A DNA stretch of 64,000 bases from contig CM068547.1 of assembly GCA_035048495.1 (NCBI GenBank), positions 20,715,913-20,779,912 on the forward strand. The letters are read 5' to 3'. The translations under genes were made by a program, and so were the position numbers. This document shows positions 63,240 through 64,000 of this stretch, in pieces. This stretch comes from Euptelea pleiosperma. Lineage: Eukaryota; Streptophyta; Magnoliopsida; Ranunculales; Eupteleaceae. Each line of letters starts with the position of its first letter. Position 1 is the first letter of the stretch. Below the pieces are notes generated by a model that worked only from the letters and a program-made list of their open reading frames with translations, made no database searches and had not been told where the DNA came from.

Positions 63240-64000
63240 ATTTTAAGTGTTGGAACAAGATTTGGGACCGTCGAAACTAGTTAGCTCCATCCGTGCGTCA
63301 ACGTCTCAAATTGGACTAAGTTTGTGTGTTACGTTCCGAAGCCTATAACTTGTGACTTTTTCGCAACCGGACCTCGTAATTGGACTCAAACTCTTCAATT
63401 ACTATTGTTTCAACACATTTGAAGTGTTGGAACAAGATTCGGGACAGTCGAAAGAAGTTTGCTCCATCCGTTCGTCAATGTCTCTAATTGGACTCAGTTT
63501 GTGTGTTACATTCCAAAGCCTATAACTTGTGACTTTTTCGCAACCGGACCTCGTAATTGGACTCGAACTCTTCAATTACTATTGTTTCAACACATTTAAA
63601 GTGTTGGAACAAGATTCGTTTCAGTCGTAACAAGTTAGCTCCATCTGTGCGTCAACGTCTCAAATTGGACTTAGTTTGTGTGTTACGTTCCGAAGCCTAT
63701 AACTTGTGACTTTTTCGCAATCGGACCTCGTAATTGGACTCAAACTCTTCCATTACTATTGTTTCAACACATTTGAATTGTTGGAACAAGATTCGTGACA
63801 GTCGAAACAAGTTAGCTCCATCCGTGCGTCAACGTCTCAAATTGGACTCAGTTTGTGTGTTACGTTCCGAAGCCTATAACTTGTGACTTTTTCGCAACCG
63901 GACCTCGTAATTAGACTCGAAATCTTCCATTACTATTGCTTCAACACATTTGAAGTGTTGGAACAAGATTCGGGACAGTCGAAAGAAGTTAGCTCCATCC
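63240..64000 (+). repeat. Satellite copy related to 55.1-56.2 kb
   Basis: TCGTTTCAGTCGTAAC at 63617 repeats the rare variants at 55478 and 55831. The following sequence to the window end matches 55831-56214 (offset 7786, 44 monomers minus 2). The copy continues beyond the window. Confidence 0.78.

Larger units (their letters stand above)
29070..64000 (+). repeat. 177-bp satellite array, block 4 (about 197 monomers)
   Basis: The longest unbroken stretch of satellite; it starts with the right TSD of element 3 (GTGTG) and leaves the window inside a monomer. Local duplications of 2, 4, 6, 7, 8, 9, 11, 16, 26 and 35 monomers are visible. Monomers with TTTTAGCAATCGG are frequent to about 46.6 kb, occur at 50443 and 51504 (copies of one another), and were not seen beyond. 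The far right is more uniform. Short open frames that repeat along it (for example at 34026, 40196, 44773 and the 66-residue ones from 52178 on) are satellite read in one frame: 177 is divisible by 3, so a point change that removes the single stop of a monomer opens a longer frame. No gene or RNA was seen. Confidence 0.97.

Overview
This window is a plant-type satellite DNA array with no convincing gene. About 55.5 kb of the 64 kb is one family of 177-bp tandem monomers, roughly 313 copies, all in the same orientation, and the array runs off both ends. Three TG...CA elements of 2.8-2.9 kb interrupt it. Each has a perfect 5-bp target-site duplication (TSD) and satellite that resumes exactly in phase after it. 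Together with the plant-promoter-like motifs inside the elements, this suggests a flowering plant, probably near a centromere or in a heterochromatic block. I do not recognise the species or the satellite family.

Layout: satellite 1-14713; element 1 14714-17505 (TSD ATGGA); satellite 17506-19956; element 2 19957-22866 (TSD GTTAG); satellite 22867-26253; element 3 26254-29069 (TSD GTGTG); satellite 29070-64000. The elements look like solo long terminal repeats (LTRs) of one LTR-retrotransposon family. They share a 261-bp 5' module and a 3' end, have no internal LTR copy and no gag/pol, and differ in the middle. Elements 1 and 3 share 542 almost identical bases at the 3' end, but their middles are unrelated. 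Inside the LTRs are TGGGCC/T promoter motifs, AAACCCTA telo-boxes, TATA-like boxes, CT-rich leader sequence, hairpins, AATAAA signals and a conserved splice donor/acceptor pair.

The satellite has no single higher-order period. Instead it shows nested, local unequal-exchange products whose offsets are whole numbers of monomers with small indels. Examples are a block near 0.07-1.25 kb present three times, a 6170-bp block (35 monomers, one with a 25-bp deletion) in near-perfect tandem at 31.09-43.43 kb, an 11-monomer block repeated at 56.8-60.5 kb, and a 708-bp tetramer made of two 354-bp dimers at 61.74-63.16 kb. Each monomer carries an 11-bp-arm dyad. One monomer subfamily (TTTTAGCAATCGG type) is common up to about 46.6 kb, occurs twice near 50.4-51.5 kb, and was not seen after that.

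All open reading frames in the window are by-products of satellite monomers or of low-complexity LTR leader sequence. No tRNA, rRNA or CRISPR was found. The most interesting content is the recent array evolution and the mosaic, intron-bearing LTR family. Coordinates and identities were read by eye, so block edges are approximate to a few bases unless a mismatch position is given.
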